The notes: generated by a model not told the origin, from the letters alone. Positions 44,653 through 53,459 are shown, counted from the first letter of the stretch. The stretch is 64,000 nt of DNA from Dehalococcoidia bacterium (GCA_020850615.1 JADZEI010000004.1:1-64000); one strand, 5' to 3'. A program made the numbers and translations.

Positions 44653-45986
44653 GCGTGCACCCCTTCCAGCGCGGGCGCCAGCGCCGGGCCTTCCGCGCCC
44701 GGCCGCCCCACGCAGCGGTAGTCGAATCCAGCCGCCCGCACCGCGAGCGGGTCGAGCACGTTCCTGCCATCGACCAGCACCCGCCGGGCCATGCCTTCGC
44801 CCAGCCGGGCGAGGTCCATGTGGATGAACTCCGGCCAGTCCGTCGCCACCACGACCGCCGTCGCGTCCTTCGCCGCTTCCTCCACCGAGCCCGCGACCGT
44901 GGCCATCGGCACCAGGTGGTTGAGCCGCGCCGCCGGCACGACCGGGTCGTAGATCGCGACCGACGCCCCTTCGAGGAGGAGCAGCTGCGCCAGCTCCAGC
45001 GCCGGCGACTGCCGCGTGTCGTCCGTGTTCGCCTTGAACGCCGCGCCGAGGATCGCGACCCGCTGGCCTTCCAGCTCGCCCAGCGCCCCCCGCAGCTTCG
45101 CCACCGCCCGCAGCCGCTGGTCGCTGTTGATCTCCATCACCGACCGCAGGAGCTGCGGGTGCGCGCCGTGGATCGCCGCCATGTGCGCCAGCGCCTTCAC
45201 GTCTTTCGGGAAGCAGCTCCCGCCCCAGCCGAGGCCCGCCTTCAGGAACTGCCCGCCAATGCGGACGTCCATCCCCATCCCGTGCGCCACTTCCGCGACG
45301 TCCGCCCCGAGCGCCTCGCAGATCGACGCGATCTCGTTGATGAAGCTGATCTTCGTCGCGAGGAACGCGTTCGATGCGTACTTGATCATCTCCGCCGTGC
45401 GGATGTCCGTGCGCTGGATGACCGGCTCGAGCGGCGCGTAGAGCGACGCCACGCGCTCGATCGCCTGCGGGTCATCCGAGCCCAGGACCACCCGGTCGGG
45501 CTGCATGAAGTCCCGCACCGCCGAGCCTTCCCGCAGGAACTCGGGGTTCGAAACCACCGAGACCGGCCCCCGGCCCGCCCGGCCCGCCATGCCCGCGACC
45601 AGCTCCCCCGTGCCGATCGGCACCGTGCTCTTGTTCACGATGATCGAGCCCGGCCCCAGCCGTGCCGCCACGCTGCTCACCGCGTCCCGCACCCAGCGGA
45701 TGTCCGCCGCGCCCTCCGAGGACTCGGGCGTGTTCACCGCGATGAACACGATCTTCGCCTCGAACTGGTCCGGGTACTCGTCGAGAAAGTGGAGGCGCCG
45801 GCCCTGGATGCCCTTTTGGATCAGCGGCTCCAGCCCCGGCTCGTGGATCGGGCTCCGCCCGCTGCGCAGCAGCGCGATGCGGTCCGGGTCCGTGTCGACA
45901 CAGTCGACTTCGTGGCCGAGCTCCGCAAAGCACGCGGCCGATACGGCTCCGACGTAGCCACATCCAATAACAGCGATCCGGGTCAT
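44649..45986 (-). CDS. ugd: UDP-glucose 6-dehydrogenase
   Basis: A 445-residue UDP-glucose/GDP-mannose dehydrogenase. The NAD fold starts with VIGCGYVGAVSAACFAELGH. The catalytic cysteine is Cys258 in GGSCFPKD; the VNKSTVPIGTG and SNPEFLREGSA motifs are intact. The VVATDWPEF ending and neighbours favour UDP-glucose. It provides UDP-glucuronate, which the 18544 enzyme could turn into UDP-xylose. AGGAGG lies 6 nt before the ATG. Confidence 0.94.
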   Translation of the reverse strand: MTRIAVIGCGYVGAVSAACFAELGHEVDCVDTDPDRIALLRSGRSPIHEPGLEPLIQKGIQGRRLHFLDEYPDQFEAKIVFIAVNTPESSEGAADIRWVRDAVSSVAARLGPGSIIVNKSTVPIGTGELVAGMAGRAGRGPVSVVSNPEFLREGSAVRDFMQPDRVVLGSDDPQAIERVASLYAPLEPVIQRTDIRTAEMIKYASNAFLATKISFINEIASICEALGADVAEVAHGMGMDVRIGGQFLKAGLGWGGSCFPKDVKALAHMAAIHGAHPQLLRSVMEINSDQRLRAVAKLRGALGELEGQRVAILGAAFKANTDDTRQSPALELAQLLLLEGASVAIYDPVVPAARLNHLVPMATVAGSVEEAAKDATAVVVATDWPEFIHMDLARLGEGMARRVLVDGRNVLDPLAVRAAGFDYRCVGRPGAEGPALAPALEGVHA

Positions 45987-46020
45987 TGCTGGCCTCCTGG
46001 GGGGATGCCATAACCATCCC

Positions 46021-46039
46021 GCACCGTGGTTGAAGGCCC
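46021..46039 (-). promoter_or_regulatory. Recurrent exopolysaccharide-locus motif, copy E (weak)
   Basis: The minus-strand reading is GGGCCTTCAACCACGGTGC, 35-53 nt upstream of the ugd start. It keeps TCAACC but not the GCTCCACC half. Confidence 0.25.
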
Positions 46040-46283
46040 GTTGAGGCAGGGTGACTGCCCAGTTGCTGGCAGGGTCGATCCAGGGGGACCACCGGGGGAC
46101 AGCCGGGAAACATCGCCCGCACCCGTAACACCCACCGGTACCAGCTTCGCCTACCGCCCCCGGACGCCTCACGCCCGACACACTCCATCGGCGAACGCGC
46201 ACGTCCGCCCGGCGTCATCGAACACGCGCGGGTGACCAGCTCGTGGACATCGCGTACCGACGCCCACCGTCGCCCGCTGCGTG

Positions 46284-47105
46284 TCAGCTCAGTGCGCTCC
46301 GCGACCGCAGCCGCCCGCCCACCACTCGCGTCCCCACCGCCACCAGCGCCGGGATGTCGTCGACCAGGTACCGCCGCCACAGCCGCCGCGGCTCCTGCGC
46401 CAGCCGCACGAGCCACTCGCCGCCCACCCGCTGGGCCAGCCGCGGCGCCCGCGTGCGCTTTCCCGCGTAGAAGTCGAACGTGCCGCCAACGCCGACCCAC
46501 GCGGCCGCTGGGGCGACGTGGTGGTGGGCGGCGATGAACCGCTCCTGGCGCGGGCAGCCCAGCGCCACCAGCACCAGGTCCGGCACCGTCGCGTTCAGCT
46601 CCACCATGTGCGCCGTCAGCTCGCCCTCCGTCAGCGGCCGGAACGGCGGGCAGATGATGCTCACGACCTTCACGCCCGGGTACTCCGCCTCGAGCCGCGC
46701 GGCCGCCTTCCGGGCGATCGTTTCTTCCGAACCGTAGAACGCCACCCGCAGCCCGTCCGTCGCGCCCTGCCGGCACAGCTCCGCGACCAGGTCCACGCCG
46801 GTCACCCGCTCGATCCGGTTGCCGCTCGCCAGCCGCGCCAGCCACGCCACCGGCGCGCCATCCGCGGTCACCACGTCCGAATCCGCGAGGTCAGCCGCCA
46901 GCACTGCATCCCGCCGCGCGCGGGCCACGAAGTCCAGGTTCGCCGTCGCCACCCGGGCGCCATGCCCGGCGCGCACGTCGTGGAGGATCGCCGCCGCGAT
47001 GCCCCGAAGGTCGCCCGCGGTCACGGCCACCGGTCCCACCGGGATCCGCGGCATCGCTGCCAGCTCGCTGGCCGGGACATTCGGGCTGATCGTCGTGTTC
47101 TGCAT
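46284..47105 (-). CDS. WecB/TagA/CpsF-family glycosyltransferase
   Basis: A 273-residue transferase of GT26. Motifs TANLDFVARARRD, SDVVTADGAPV, VTGVDLVAELC, LVALGCPRQERFI and GGTFDFYAGKRTRAP are all present. It adds N-acetylmannosamine-type or related sugars to lipid-linked acceptors. The start at 47105 has GGGAG 6 nt upstream. It is the last polysaccharide gene of the locus. Confidence 0.92.
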   Translation of the reverse strand: MQNTTISPNVPASELAAMPRIPVGPVAVTAGDLRGIAAAILHDVRAGHGARVATANLDFVARARRDAVLAADLADSDVVTADGAPVAWLARLASGNRIERVTGVDLVAELCRQGATDGLRVAFYGSEETIARKAAARLEAEYPGVKVVSIICPPFRPLTEGELTAHMVELNATVPDLVLVALGCPRQERFIAAHHHVAPAAAWVGVGGTFDFYAGKRTRAPRLAQRVGGEWLVRLAQEPRRLWRRYLVDDIPALVAVGTRVVGGRLRSRSALS

Positions 47106-47167
47106 CGCTGGCTCCCGGGGCGGTGGTGACCACCCGGTGGCAGGTTGGCGCAGAACAGTGGACACGC

Positions 47168-47185
47168 GGTGGAGCAGCGGTGATG
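47168..47185 (-). promoter_or_regulatory. Recurrent exopolysaccharide-locus motif, copy D
   Basis: The minus-strand reading is ATCACCGCTGCTCCACC, 63-80 nt upstream of the WecG/TagA-type gene. The GCTGCTCCACC half is identical to copy A. Confidence 0.4.
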
Positions 47186-47287
47186 ACGCGGTTTCGGTCA
47201 CGTGGCAACCCGGGACACCCCCTGCGGAACCGCCCCCGCCGGGCGATAAGGGGCCCCGGCCGCGCGCCCGCGCACTCGCACCTTAAG

Positions 47288-47330
47288 CGCCAAACGAGCC
47301 GCCCCCTGGATGGGACCGGCTCGTTCGGCG
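47288..47330. other. Long inverted repeat between divergent genes
   Basis: CGCCAAACGAGCCG (47288-47301) and CGGCTCGTTCGGCG (47317-47330) pair at 13 of 14 positions around a 15-nt loop. It lies 31 bp before the ATG at 47361 and far upstream of the WecG-type gene. It could be an operator or a leader hairpin; no T-run follows on either strand. Confidence 0.5.
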
Positions 47331-47360
47331 ATGGATACGGCGGGGGGCTATAGTGGCGAA

Positions 47361-48419
47361 ATGCGGCTGCTCGTCCTGCTGTCAGCGTTCCTATCGTTGC
47401 TCTCCGCCGCCTGCTGCTTCGGCGATGACAACCGCAACCACCGGCTCGCGATTCGGGACTCCGAGAGCGGCGAGTGGTCGTTCATCTCCCCGCCCGGGCG
47501 TTCAGTCTCCCTCGCCGAATGGCTACCCGGTTCAACCGCCCTGCTCGTCATCGAAGGCGAGCCCCAGGAGGCCGCTGGCCCGGCCCAACCCGGCGGCTAC
47601 TTCATCACCGTGCGCGAGCTCGATGGTGACGTTCGCTGGGAGGTCGAAGGCGACATGTCCGACCGCCAGCCCCTGGCGGCAGCCGGATCACCCGATGGCT
47701 CCGAAGTGGCGATCCTGCGCGACACCATGGGCCAGGGTGAGCGCAGTGCGTTCATCGAAGTCCGGGATGCCGCCGACGGAAGCGTGCTCCGTTCGTCGGA
47801 AGAGTGGGTCACCCAGCTCACGGACGGCTTCACACCCTATGCGGCCGGCGTCGCATGGACCTCGGACGGCCGGCTAGCGGTCGTGTCGCACCACGGCGGC
47901 GGCAGCTCGAACGACCTGCGCTGGTTCGACGCCGCATCGCTCGAGGCGCAACCCGGGGAGCCTACGGAAGTGTCGGAGGTCTCCGTGGCGGCCAGCCCCG
48001 TGGGGTCGGAGGTCGTCGTACTGGGCGTCCGCCACCCGGGCGGTACGCACTCGCTCGTTCTACACGGCGCAGACGGTGCGTCCCGCGAGCTCCCGGTCGG
48101 TACTGGCGGGAACATCGCCTTCGACTTCGCGCCCGGCGGCGAGCACCTCGTGCTCGCCCATGCCGAACGTATCACCATCTTCGACCTGGAGACCGGCGAT
48201 TCCCACGACATCCGCGACGCGCAGACGCAGGGCATCTGCTGGGGCGCGAACGGCCGGATCGCCATCGCCTGGGGCAGCAGGCTCATGTCCTTCGCGGAGG
48301 ACGGCTCCGACCTCGACACGCTCGTGGACCTCAGCGGCGGCCGCACCGCGCGAAGCCCCGCGTGCTCCCCCGACGGCCGCTACCTCGCCTTCGTCGTCGA
48401 ACCGAAATACCGGGACTAG
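47361..48419 (+). CDS. Putative lipoprotein with beta-propeller-like repeats
   Basis: A 352-residue exported protein with a short signal and possible lipobox ending SAAC (Cys19). The body holds repeated blocks of the type SPDG...VAIL, TSDGRLAVVS, APGGEHLVLA, GANGRIAIAW and SPDGRYLAFV, as in WD40 or TolB-like propellers. The function is unknown. The frame continues upstream to 47310, but the hydrophobic signal begins at 47361. It ends 4 bp inside the convergent regulator gene. Confidence 0.78.
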   Translation: MRLLVLLSAFLSLLSAACCFGDDNRNHRLAIRDSESGEWSFISPPGRSVSLAEWLPGSTALLVIEGEPQEAAGPAQPGGYFITVRELDGDVRWEVEGDMSDRQPLAAAGSPDGSEVAILRDTMGQGERSAFIEVRDAADGSVLRSSEEWVTQLTDGFTPYAAGVAWTSDGRLAVVSHHGGGSSNDLRWFDAASLEAQPGEPTEVSEVSVAASPVGSEVVVLGVRHPGGTHSLVLHGADGASRELPVGTGGNIAFDFAPGGEHLVLAHAERITIFDLETGDSHDIRDAQTQGICWGANGRIAIAWGSRLMSFAEDGSDLDTLVDLSGGRTARSPACSPDGRYLAFVVEPKYRD

Positions 48420-49114
48420 CTCGCCTTCCGCTCGCTCTCCGGCAGCGCCAGCGAATACCCGACCGTCTGCTGCGAAATGATCTCGAAGAGCACCCCGCCC
48501 GCGTCCCGCAGCTTCTTCCGGATGTGCGAAATGTGCGTCTTCAGCAGCGCCGCGTCCGGCTCATCCAGCGACTCCCACCCGAAGCTCAGCAGCCGCTCGA
48601 TCGGCGCCACGTTCGGGTAGTGCTGCCCGATGCAGTACAGCAGCCGCCGCTCGAGCTTGGTCAGCGGCAGCGACTTCCCCGCCTTCGTCGCCACGAACAG
48701 GTCCAGGTCGATCTCCAGGTCCGCCAGCCGGATCGCCGACGACGCCGTCCCCGGCGCCGACCGCGCCGCCGCCCACGTCTCCGCCCGGTACACCACCTCG
48801 AACGGGTTGTACGGGCTCGTGACCACGTCCTGCGCGCCCGCCTTCAGCGCGCTGATCGGCGCCATCGGCGCGGCCCGCTCCACGATCAGCAGCACCGTGA
48901 TGCCCGTAAACGTCTCCTTGAGCAGCTGTATCGCCTCGATCGCCCCCGCGTCCAGCTCCGGCAGCGAAAGCAGGATGCACGTCGGCTCGAACGGCAGCCG
49001 CTCCGCCAGCCGCTCCACATGCGGCACACACACCGGCTGATGCCCCCGCCGCTGCGCCACGAACATCAACAGGTCCGCCGCCGCCGGGTCCGCCTCCACA
49101 ATCGCCAACCGCAT
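48416..49114 (-). CDS. OmpR-like winged-helix regulator with degenerate receiver
   Basis: A 232-residue protein. The N-terminal receiver-like domain keeps the initial VEAD acidic pair, but the phosphoacceptor site reads ILLSLPELDAG with no aspartate, and the conserved lysine loop (KPF) is replaced by SPYNPF. The C-terminal winged helix is intact (LTKLERRLLYCIG, LLKTHISHIRKKLRDAG, VGYSLAL). It is therefore likely a phosphorylation-independent DNA-binding regulator. It lies between the exopolysaccharide locus and three further regulators. Confidence 0.88.
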   Translation of the reverse strand: MRLAIVEADPAAADLLMFVAQRRGHQPVCVPHVERLAERLPFEPTCILLSLPELDAGAIEAIQLLKETFTGITVLLIVERAAPMAPISALKAGAQDVVTSPYNPFEVVYRAETWAAARSAPGTASSAIRLADLEIDLDLFVATKAGKSLPLTKLERRLLYCIGQHYPNVAPIERLLSFGWESLDEPDAALLKTHISHIRKKLRDAGGVLFEIISQQTVGYSLALPESERKAS

Positions 49115-49141
49115 CGCTACCTCCTGAAACGCTGTGGCCTG

Positions 49142-49168
49142 GGCTCCCCCTCGCCCGCCGCAGCGGGA
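49142..49168. repeat. REP-like palindrome, copy 2
   Basis: GGCTCCCCCTCGCCCGCCGC followed by AGCGGGA; the right arm is truncated. It matches 13968-14010 and 49204-49249. Confidence 0.6.
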
Positions 49169-49203
49169 AAGCCAGTAACCCCACCCCCGGTGTGCGGATC
49201 TCG

Positions 49204-49249
49204 CTCCCCCTCGCCCGCCGCAGCGGGAGAGGGGGCCCGGGGGGTGAGG
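49204..49249. repeat. REP-like palindrome, copy 3
   Basis: CTCCCCCTCGCCCGCCGC followed by AGCGGGAGAGGGGGC and GGGGGGTGAGG, complete as in copy 1. It ends just before the regulator gene 49251-49943, so it may also serve as its terminator. Confidence 0.65.
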
Positions 49250-49250
49250 C

Positions 49251-49943
49251 CTACACCGGCGTGAAGCTATACCCCACCCCGTGCACCGTGTGGATCATCT
49301 CCTCATCGCCACCCGCGTTCCGGATCTTCGACCGGATCGAGCTCACGTGGCCCTTCAGCAGCGTCGCGTCGTTCACGTTCTTGTATCCCCACACCTGCTC
49401 CGAAAGGAACGCGTGCGAGAGCACCTGGCCCGGGTACTTCGCCAGCTGGCAGAGCACATCGAACTCCAGCCGCGTCAGGTTCAGGTTGATCCCGTCGAGG
49501 TAGGCCGCCTGGTTCACCGTGTCGAGCTCCAGCCCCATCGCCTGGATCCGCGGCGGCGCCGCAGGGTCGTGCGCTTCACCCGGGTGCGAACGGCGCGTCA
49601 CCGCCCGCACCCGCGCCAGCAGCTCGCTCGGGTGGAACGGCTTCGTCACGTAGTCGTCCCCACCCGCGTTCAGCCCCGCCACAACGTCCGTGCTCCGGTC
49701 CAGCGACGACAGGAAGATGACCGGCAGCTCCGGCTGGTGTTCCCGCAGCCGCCGGCACACCTCCAGCCCGTTGCCATCCGGCAGCGCCACATCGAGCACC
49801 GCCAGCGCCGGCTGCTTGTTCGAAGTGAACCGCAGGGCCGCGCTCGCGGTCCCCGCCACCACCACGTCGTGTGACTCCCGTTTCAGCGTCTGGGAGATGA
49901 TCTCCGCGTAATCCTCGTCGTCTTCGACAACCAGCACGAGCAT
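49251..49943 (-). CDS. OmpR-family response regulator
   Basis: A 230-residue regulator with a complete receiver: VEDDED, phosphoacceptor Asp51 in VLDVALPDGNG, FLSS, and Lys102 in VTKPF. The C-terminal winged-helix domain has LTRLEFDVLCQLA, LLKGHVSSIRSKIRNAG and VHGVGYSFTPV. It is the only one of the local regulators with a phosphorylatable receiver, so it is the best partner for the kinase at 51482-52087. Confidence 0.93.
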   Translation of the reverse strand: MLVLVVEDDEDYAEIISQTLKRESHDVVVAGTASAALRFTSNKQPALAVLDVALPDGNGLEVCRRLREHQPELPVIFLSSLDRSTDVVAGLNAGGDDYVTKPFHPSELLARVRAVTRRSHPGEAHDPAAPPRIQAMGLELDTVNQAAYLDGINLNLTRLEFDVLCQLAKYPGQVLSHAFLSEQVWGYKNVNDATLLKGHVSSIRSKIRNAGGDEEMIHTVHGVGYSFTPV

Positions 49944-49958
49944 TGGGGGGACTCCTCT

Positions 49959-50621
49959 CTATGCGGATGCACGTTCGGGGGCGGCAGCGCCGCCCTGGCG
50001 GAATTCGAGCGCCTCCGGGATCGCCAGGGCCCGGGCGTTGGCCAGCATCTTGGTCCGGTTCGTCGCGTCCAGCTTCACCGACAGCGTGTGCAGGTGGCTG
50101 CGAACCGTGTTCGTCGAAATCGTCAGCTCTTCCGCGATCTCCTGGTTCGTATACCCGCGCGCCACGAGTTGCAGGATCTCCCGCTCCCGCTGCGTCAGCG
50201 TCACCTTCACCGCCTCGCGCGAACCCGAACGCTGCGCCAGCGCCTCGCCCGCCATCCAGCGCACCACGTCCACCGGCACGAACGCGCGGTCGCCGGCGTG
50301 GAGTGCCCGCAAGGCGAGCTCGAACTCCTCCGGCGCCGACCCCAGGTGCAGCACCGCGGAGGCGCCCTCCGCCAGCGCTTCGACCGCACTGCTGTCGCCG
50401 CCGTACACGGGCGCCACGTAAAGCCACCGCCCGTCGGAAGCGCTCAGCCGCACGCCGGCCGCCAGCGCCGGGAACTCCGGCCGCTCCACCGCCACGGCGC
50501 AGCCCGTCCGCTCTTTCACGAACGCGGCGACCATCATGGCGAACAGCCCTGCCGGGCCGGACACGGCGAATTGCGACACGACACTCCCCGGCTGAGCCGG
50601 CGCTGCACGCGCCAGGCTCAC
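49959..50621 (-). CDS. LuxR/NarL-type regulator with degenerate receiver
   Basis: A 220-residue protein. The C-terminal LuxR helix-turn-helix is intact (LTQREREILQLVARGYTNQ, IAEELTISTNTVRSHLHTL). The N-terminal half has the length and strand pattern of a receiver but lacks the aspartate and acidic pair. GTG 50621 is used; a second in-frame GTG 39 bases later has GGGGAG upstream and could be the true start. Its end lies 15 bp from the response regulator start. Confidence 0.85.
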   Translation of the reverse strand: MSLARAAPAQPGSVVSQFAVSGPAGLFAMMVAAFVKERTGCAVAVERPEFPALAAGVRLSASDGRWLYVAPVYGGDSSAVEALAEGASAVLHLGSAPEEFELALRALHAGDRAFVPVDVVRWMAGEALAQRSGSREAVKVTLTQREREILQLVARGYTNQEIAEELTISTNTVRSHLHTLSVKLDATNRTKMLANARALAIPEALEFRQGGAAAPERASA

Positions 50622-50751
50622 ACCTCAGTTATCGACCGCCCGGCAGGATGGGCACAGTCCGCCCCGTCCCCGCGCCCGCCCGGCGGCATCCCTCCCAATC
50701 TGTCACTCGTGTGCCACCGATCCTCAACGTGCCCCGCATAGGGTGGCGTCC

Positions 50752-51480
50752 GTGATTGTCAGCGATCCCGCCCCCGCACCAGCGCCCGCCGCGAGCCAGG
50801 GAGGTCCCTCGCCGGCTCTGCGCGCCCTGGTGGTGTACCTCCGGCCGGCGGCTCGCGCCTCCCTCCTGACCACCCTCGCCAACCTGGGCGTCTTCGTCAC
50901 CGAACAGCCCGGGACCGCGAGTCTGCCAGGCGTTTCAGCGGACTTCGGCGTGCTCGTGGCAGCGGGCCCCGAAGACGCCGCCGTCGCCGCCGGGCTGGCC
51001 CGCAGGCTGCCGGGTGGCGTCATCGCCGTGCTCCCCGAAGGTGCCCATCCCGCCGCGTTCACCGCGGCGGGTGCCAGCGCCGTCCTCCGCGATGGCGAGC
51101 TGCCCGCCGCCCTCACCGCGAACATCGCGCGCATGGCCTTCGCCGCCCGCCGCGCCCGCGCCGGGTACGTCCCCGCCCGCGGTGCACCGCGTGTCTTCGC
51201 CGACCTCGAATTCATCGCCGAACCCCCGCAACTCCGCAACGGGGCCCGCGCCCTCGCCCTCTCTCGCTCCGAGCGCGACGTCCTCGCGACGCTGCTCGCG
51301 ACCCGCGGCCGGCCCGTGCCCCACAGCGCGCTCGAACAGGCCGCCGCCGGCGACGACCTCGCCCACCCGGGGCTACTCAAGGCCGTCGTCCTCCGCCTGC
51401 GCCGCAAGGTCACGGATCTCGGCGGCGATGCCGAACTGCTGGCGACCATCCGCGGCTTCGGCTACACCCTCCGCGGGTAG
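50752..51480 (+). CDS. Winged-helix regulator with degenerate receiver-like domain
   Basis: A 242-residue protein. An Ala/Pro-rich N-terminus is followed by a receiver-like domain (LRALVVYLRPAARASLLTTL, FGVLVAAGPEDAAVA) with no phosphoacceptor aspartate. The C-terminal OmpR-type winged helix is intact (LSRSERDVLATLLATRGRPV, LLKAVVLRLRRKVTDLGGD, IRGFGYTLRG). The start is GTG 50752, with AGGG 8 nt upstream; GTG 50743 is the alternative. It converges on the histidine kinase gene with a 1-bp gap. Confidence 0.85.
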   Translation: MIVSDPAPAPAPAASQGGPSPALRALVVYLRPAARASLLTTLANLGVFVTEQPGTASLPGVSADFGVLVAAGPEDAAVAAGLARRLPGGVIAVLPEGAHPAAFTAAGASAVLRDGELPAALTANIARMAFAARRARAGYVPARGAPRVFADLEFIAEPPQLRNGARALALSRSERDVLATLLATRGRPVPHSALEQAAAGDDLAHPGLLKAVVLRLRRKVTDLGGDAELLATIRGFGYTLRG

Positions 51481-51481
51481 C

Positions 51482-52087
51482 TCAGGACACGACCGGCAGG
51501 TGTAGCCGCACCACGTGCTCGCGCCGCGCCTCGATCGTCTCGATCCGCGCGCCCAGCTGCTCTGCAAGCCCCCGCGCGATGTACGAACCCAGGCCCAGGC
51601 CCTCGTGCTGCTTCGCCGTCCCCACCCGGTTCCGCACCTCGACCACGAGCGCGTCCTCTTCCGCCGCGACCTGCACCACAGGCGCGACATCCGGGTCCCC
51701 GTGGTCCAGCGCGTTCGACACCAGGGACTGCATCAGCGCTTCGAACACCTCGCGCACTGCGAGCGTCCACGCCCGCCGCGCAGCCGGCGTGATCACGGTC
51801 TCGACCGTGCTGCCCAGCGCCGTGTTGTCCGCCGCGATGACCAGGATGATGTCGGTCGGCGAGAACGCTTCCGGTTCGCGGCCATCGTCGCCGCGGGCCA
51901 GGTCGAGCAGCTGTTGCGCCGTCCGCAGCATCCGCTCCGCCGCCCGGACGATGATCTCGCAGCGGCTCTTCAGGTTCTCGTCGTCGCACTCTTCGGCCGC
52001 CGAGCGTGCCGCCGTCGCCAGCAGCCCAAGGGGCGACCGGAGCTCGTGGTACACCAGCGTCATCGGTTCAAGGGTCGCGGGGTTCAC
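51482..52087 (-). CDS. Sensorless histidine kinase-like protein
   Basis: A 201-residue protein with only a transmitter: H-box MTLVYHELRSPLGLLATAAR, N-box LVSNALDHGDP and G-box LGLGSYIARGLAEQLG. There is no membrane helix or PAS/GAF domain, so input must come from a partner. The start GTG at 52087 is chosen for GAGGA 8 nt upstream; a longer reading to 52147 is possible. It may feed the response regulator encoded at 49251. Confidence 0.85.
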   Translation of the reverse strand: MNPATLEPMTLVYHELRSPLGLLATAARSAAEECDDENLKSRCEIIVRAAERMLRTAQQLLDLARGDDGREPEAFSPTDIILVIAADNTALGSTVETVITPAARRAWTLAVREVFEALMQSLVSNALDHGDPDVAPVVQVAAEEDALVVEVRNRVGTAKQHEGLGLGSYIARGLAEQLGARIETIEARREHVVRLHLPVVS

Positions 52088-52202
52088 GGTGCATATCCTC
52101 GGGGCGGAAGATCGTCCGGTTACCCCGATCCTACCCCGGTCAACCACTGCTCAACATCTGACGAACGGACGATAACCGCGCATCCCTGCCGCCTAGTCCA
52201 AA

Positions 52203-52214
52203 CGGATTAATCCG
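52203..52214. promoter_or_regulatory. Perfect 12-bp palindrome CGGATTAATCCG
   Basis: It lies in the 155-bp gap between the kinase gene and the cysteine desulfurase 3' end. On the minus strand it is upstream of the kinase gene, so it may be an operator. A TTGAGCAGTGGTTGACC sequence at about 52138-52154 resembles the exopolysaccharide-locus motif. Confidence 0.35.
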
Positions 52215-52242
52215 CCCCCCACGGCGGCGCGCCCGGTACGTT

Positions 52243-53412
52243 TCATCCGCCCGCCAGCGCCCGCAACCGCCCGACGATCGCTGGCAGCAGCTCCAGCACC
52301 CGGTCGATCTCCTCGTCCGTGTTCTGGTGGCCCAGCGTCAGCCGAAGCGACGCGTGCGCCAGGTCCGCGTCGATCCCCATCGCGGTCAATACATGCGACG
52401 GTTCGAGCGCGCCCGTCGTGCACGCGCTCCCCGAGCTCGCCGCCACATCCGCCAGGTCCAGTGCCAGCAGCACGCTCTCGCCCTCCACGTTCCGGAAGCA
52501 GCAACTGAAGTTGTTCGGCAGCCGCCCGGCGGGGTCCAGCGGCCCCGTGATCACCGTGTCGGGCACCCGCTCCGGCACGCCGAAGAGTAGCCGGTCGCGC
52601 AGGCGGCGCACGTGCTCGCCGCGCGCCTCGCGTTCGCCCCAGGCCAGCTCCATCGCCCGCGCCAGGCCCACCGCCCCGGCGACGTTCTCCGTCCCGGCGC
52701 GCCGCTCCTTCTCCTGGCTGCCGCCCAGCATGCTCGCCTGGAACGGCGTCCGGTTCTTGATGTACAGCAGCCCGATCCCGCGCGGCCCGTGCAGCTTATG
52801 TCCCGCAAGCGACAGCAGGTCCACCCCGAGCTGCGCCGGCGTGATGTCGACCGCCCCCGCCGCCTGCACCGCGTCCGTGTGGACCACCACCTTCGGGCTC
52901 CGCTCCCGCGCGATCCGCGCCGCTGCCGCCACCGGCTGCAGCGTGCCCACCTCGTTGTTCGCCGCCATGATGCTGACCACGGCCGTCTCCGGCGTCACCG
53001 CCGCTTCGAGCGCCCCCAGGTCCACCACGCCCTCGCCGTCAACCGGCACGTAGGTCGCGCGAAACCCCTCCCGTTCGAGCTGTTCCACCGTGTGCAGCAC
53101 CGCGTGGTGCTCTATCTGCGTCGTGACGATGTGGTCCCCGCGGCCGCGCGCCCGCTGCCCGTACGCCGCCCCCCGGATCGCCGCGTTGTCGCTCTCGGTT
53201 CCGCCGCTGGTGAACACGATCTCCTTCGGCGCCGCCCCCAGCAGCGCCGCGCACGTCCGCCGAGCTTCGTCCAGCACCCGGTGCGCGTCCTGTCCCTCCA
53301 GGTAGATGCTCGAAGGGTTCCCCCAGTGCGCGCTGTACACTTCCCACATCGCATCGAGGACGCGGGGGTCGGGCGGCGTGGTGGCGGCGTGGTCGAGGTA
53401 GATGCGGCCCAT
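52243..53412 (-). CDS. Cysteine desulfurase (NifS/IscS family)
   Basis: A 389-residue PLP enzyme that takes sulfur from cysteine for Fe-S clusters and other cofactors. PLP lysine is Lys206 in SLAGHKLHGP; the active-site cysteine is Cys331 in SSGSACTTG on the mobile loop. ANNEVGTLQP and HTDAVQAAG are present. Group I (NifS/IscS) loop length is seen. It could also serve selenium delivery, but that is speculation. The start is ATG 53412; a longer frame to 53763 is a shadow. Confidence 0.94.
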   Translation of the reverse strand: MGRIYLDHAATTPPDPRVLDAMWEVYSAHWGNPSSIYLEGQDAHRVLDEARRTCAALLGAAPKEIVFTSGGTESDNAAIRGAAYGQRARGRGDHIVTTQIEHHAVLHTVEQLEREGFRATYVPVDGEGVVDLGALEAAVTPETAVVSIMAANNEVGTLQPVAAAARIARERSPKVVVHTDAVQAAGAVDITPAQLGVDLLSLAGHKLHGPRGIGLLYIKNRTPFQASMLGGSQEKERRAGTENVAGAVGLARAMELAWGEREARGEHVRRLRDRLLFGVPERVPDTVITGPLDPAGRLPNNFSCCFRNVEGESVLLALDLADVAASSGSACTTGALEPSHVLTAMGIDADLAHASLRLTLGHQNTDEEIDRVLELLPAIVGRLRALAGG

Positions 53413-53459
53413 CGCCCAAGCGTAGCGCCTTTCCCGGCGCCCGTGCTCGCCGCCGCTGG

